DNA of 15,543 bases. Origin: JAYGED01 sp046582565. GTDB lineage: Bacteria; Pseudomonadota; Alphaproteobacteria; JAAXGF01. Position 1 is the stretch's first letter. Every line of letters starts with the position of its first letter. Positions 13,701 to 15,543 of this stretch are shown in pieces. The position numbers and the translations under genes were made by a program. Under the pieces are notes generated by a model. The model was not told where the DNA came from, ran no database searches, and was given only the letters and a program-made list of their open reading frames with translations. The stretch lies in assembly GCA_046582565.1 (NCBI GenBank), contig JAYGED010000132.1:1-15543 (forward strand), given 5' to 3'.

Positions 13701-14498
13701 TCAGGCAAACAGCAGGCTGTCGAGCCCGCGCAGCAGACCCTTCACATTGCCTACCCGGCGGGCGGCCAGCAGGGTGCCGTCGACATAGGGCTGGGCGCTT
13801 TCACCGGCGTCGTGACGCATGGTCAGGCGCGCCCCCTCGATGGCGAAAACGGTTTCCACGGAGGCGGTGAAGCTGGGCAGTCGGATCGAGTGGGTGCGCA
13901 CGCCGTTGATCTCGGCGCCCCGGATCTCCTTCGGCCCGAGCATCTCATCAAGCGGCACCTCCATGACCGGACGGCACACCTCGCCGAGTCGTTCGGCAAG
14001 CTCTCCGGCGGTTCCGGTCGGCGCGTTGGGATTGGCCGCGGAGCCGTAATCGATGATCTCGAATTGCTTGATATGCTGGGCGGCGAACAGGGCGAAATGC
14101 TGGAGTAATGCCGCCGTCAGCGAAAAATTCCCGGACGCCAGCACACCGACATCGGCATCGCGCGCCGCCTTGTCGATAATTTTGAAATCGGCGGCGGTGA
14201 GGCCGGCAGTCCCCAGCACCACCGGCACGCCAGCCTCGATGGCGGTCATCACATGGGCCATGGCGACGGTGGGGTGGGTGTAGTCGATCAGCACGTCGCA
14301 GGGGGTCTCAAGGCCGCTTGCCAGGTCGGGCGATATGGCGACCCCGGCGGCCCCGCGCCCGAGAACCGAGCCGATGTCCTGGTGCGCCGTGCTCCGGGCT
14401 ACGGCCGATACAAGCTCCAGATCATCGGCATCCAGGATCGCATGGGCCAGGGCGGCGCCGGTCCAACCGGTCGCCCCAGCTAAACAGATTTTGATCAT
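13701..14498 (-). CDS. DapB-like (dihydrodipicolinate reductase family) protein with altered active-site motif
   Basis: A 265-residue NAD(P)H oxidoreductase with the DapB layout. The N-terminal Rossmann domain has GATGWTG (8-14) and GTAGLT (96-101); the C-terminal domain begins near SGNFSLT (122-128). DapB reduces a cyclic imine-like intermediate of lysine synthesis using a conserved HHxxKxDAPSGTA motif. Here the aligned stretch is YGSAANPNAPTGTA (151-164): the APxGTA phosphate or carboxylate loop is kept, but both histidines, the lysine and the aspartate are replaced (G, S, N, N). Length and C-terminal end are otherwise normal. GAGGGAG lies about 9 nt before the ATG, 12 nt after the SDR stop. 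This is likely a catabolic paralogue acting on another imine, not the biosynthetic enzyme, though a diverged true DapB cannot be excluded. Confidence 0.85.
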   Translation of the reverse strand: MIKICLAGATGWTGAALAHAILDADDLELVSAVARSTAHQDIGSVLGRGAAGVAISPDLASGLETPCDVLIDYTHPTVAMAHVMTAIEAGVPVVLGTAGLTAADFKIIDKAARDADVGVLASGNFSLTAALLQHFALFAAQHIKQFEIIDYGSAANPNAPTGTAGELAERLGEVCRPVMEVPLDEMLGPKEIRGAEINGVRTHSIRLPSFTASVETVFAIEGARLTMRHDAGESAQPYVDGTLLAARRVGNVKGLLRGLDSLLFA

Positions 14499-14510
14499 TT
14501 TTGTACTCCC

Positions 14511-15248
14511 TCAGAAAATATGCTGGCCGCCGGTGACCATGATTTCGGTGCCTGAGACATAGGATGAATCGTCGGAACAAAGAAAGTAGATTGCGCCGGC
14601 CACATCGGCGGGCGCGCCGAAGCGGTGCAGCGGGATGCGCGGGATCATCACTTCAGTTTCCTGCGACAGCATGGCGGTTTCGATCTCGCCGGGCGCCACC
14701 GCGTTGACGCGCACGTTCAGAAGGGCGAACTCGGCGGCCATTTCGCGGGTCAGGGCCGACAGCGCCGCCTTCGATGTCGAGTAGGCGGAACCGGCGAAAG
14801 GATGGACGCTGTGGCCGGCAATCGATGTGATGTTGACGATGGCGCCCTGGCCGCGATGAAGTGCTGCGGCAAACCCCCGCCCCAGCCTGAGCGGTGCGAA
14901 GAAATTAAGATCGAACACCTCGCGCCATTGATCGAGGTCGCCGTTGAGGCAGCCCAGGCGCTCCTTGAAATCGGTCTTGGGGGAGAGCCCGGCGTTGTTG
15001 ACCAACCCATGCAGCGGATCGTCGCCGAGCAGGGCGTTGGCATCTAGGACGAATTTATCGAGGCTGTCGCTGTCGCCCAAATCGGCAACGATATGAACAT
15101 GACGGCCATCGCCGATCAAACAGTCCGCGGGCACATCGTCGCGCGAGCAGGTGATAACCCGCCAGCCGGCGTCGCTGAAACGCAGCGCCGTGGCGTGGCC
15201 GATGCCGCGGCTGGCGCCGGTCAGGATAACGGTTTTAGTATCCGTCAT
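14511..15248 (-). CDS. Short-chain dehydrogenase/reductase (SDR, classical type)
   Basis: A 245-residue cytoplasmic NAD(P)-dependent oxidoreductase. TGASRGIG (10-17) binds the cofactor, NNAG (84-87) is structural, and the catalytic tetrad is N115, S142, Y156 and K160 (YSTSK). PGEIETAM (186-193) follows the family pattern. S35-R36 after the second strand (ITCSRDD) hints at NADP preference. The start at 15248 was chosen because it gives a normal N-terminus (MTDTKTVILTG). An upstream in-frame ATG would add 31 residues overlapping the neighbouring gene. It starts 7 nt after the HD-GYP stop, and the DapB-like gene starts 12 nt after its own stop, so the three appear to form one operon. SDRs of this kind reduce or oxidise carbonyl and alcohol groups; the substrate is unknown. 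Confidence 0.93.
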   Translation of the reverse strand: MTDTKTVILTGASRGIGHATALRFSDAGWRVITCSRDDVPADCLIGDGRHVHIVADLGDSDSLDKFVLDANALLGDDPLHGLVNNAGLSPKTDFKERLGCLNGDLDQWREVFDLNFFAPLRLGRGFAAALHRGQGAIVNITSIAGHSVHPFAGSAYSTSKAALSALTREMAAEFALLNVRVNAVAPGEIETAMLSQETEVMIPRIPLHRFGAPADVAGAIYFLCSDDSSYVSGTEIMVTGGQHIF

Positions 15249-15255
15249 GGTTTCT

Positions 15256-15543
15256 TCACTTGGCAGGTTGTGGCCCGAGCAGGGCGTCGTGATCGACCTC
15301 GTCGATCTGGTCGGCGGGGAGGAATTTCTCGGCATAATCACGGTAGACGCCAGTCTCGACGAACAATCGAAACAGGTCGGGATCGATATGATCGTCGTTT
15401 TTCATGCGGCTCATAATTTTCATGGCGACGCTCAAGGGTTTGGCTTTCTTATAGGGTCGGTCGCTGGCGGTCAGGCCCTCAAAGATATCGGCTATCGCCA
15501 TCATTCGCGCCGGCGTCGACATCTGATCACGCCTAAGACCTCG
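15256..15543 (-). CDS. C-terminal part of an HD-GYP-type phosphodiesterase, cut by window edge
   Basis: Ninety-five in-frame codons open to the right edge. The visible part matches the end of an HD-GYP domain: LRRDQMSTPARMMAIADIFE, then LTASDRPYKKAKPLSVAMKIM, then a helical tail DLFRLFVETGVYRDYAEKFL. HD-GYP enzymes hydrolyse the second messenger c-di-GMP; the HD and GYP catalytic motifs would lie upstream, outside the window, so activity cannot be judged. The stop lies 7 nt before the SDR start on the same strand. Its presence ahead of metabolic genes may reflect read-through from an unrelated signalling gene rather than a shared function. Confidence 0.85.
   Translation of the reverse strand, partial: RGLRRDQMSTPARMMAIADIFEGLTASDRPYKKAKPLSVAMKIMSRMKNDDHIDPDLFRLFVETGVYRDYAEKFLPADQIDEVDHDALLGPQPAK

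Noticed and set aside
15249..15341. Extended SDR N-terminus from an ATG at 15341
   Set aside because: The extra 31 residues are Ser/Arg/Pro-rich, overlap the HD-GYP coding end, and precede a normal SDR start at 15248.

Overview
The window is a GC-rich, tightly packed bacterial segment. Gene content (a potABCD-type ABC importer, several class III aminotransferases, Fe/2OG and heme-oxygenase-fold enzymes, a RidA relative, DUF1028) and codon use suggest an alphaproteobacterium, perhaps a marine or soil Rhodospirillales/Rhizobiales-like lineage. That placement is inference; there is no rRNA or other marker here. I see no CRISPR array, tRNA, transposase or phage structural gene.

Layout. Positions 1-1566 (minus): a three-gene operon of a 48-residue protein, an M15-peptidase-like protein and a Zn alcohol dehydrogenase cut by the left edge. 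Positions 1807-2361 (plus): a small secreted-protein gene interrupted by one in-frame amber codon. Positions 2476-3867 (plus): class III aminotransferase 1. Positions 4054-8577 (plus): a complete polyamine-type importer in the order ATPase, binding protein, permease, permease. A hairpin lies behind the binding-protein gene, and a promoter with repeats lies in front of the ATPase gene. Positions 8679-9203 (plus): a PadR-like regulator. From 9216 to 14498 the strands alternate: HDO-type diiron protein (minus), aminotransferase 2 (plus), PhyH-type dioxygenase (minus), Rid-family protein and DUF1028 protein (plus), DapB-like reductase (minus). The minus run then continues upstream with an SDR and the 3' end of an HD-GYP gene cut by the right edge.

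How the genes may work together (inference). The importer brings in a polyamine-like or other cationic amine. The two aminotransferases convert terminal amino groups to aldehydes. The diiron and Fe/2OG enzymes oxidise or cleave the carbon skeleton. The Rid-like and DapB-like proteins, both lacking the usual catalytic residues of their families, deal with imines or enamines. The DUF1028 putative Ntn hydrolase may cut an amide, and the SDR and alcohol dehydrogenase handle carbonyl or alcohol steps. PadR is the likely local regulator. A 14-base motif repeated exactly in both divergent promoter regions suggests co-regulation. The substrate is not identifiable from sequence, and the enzyme combination does not match a catabolic pathway I can name.
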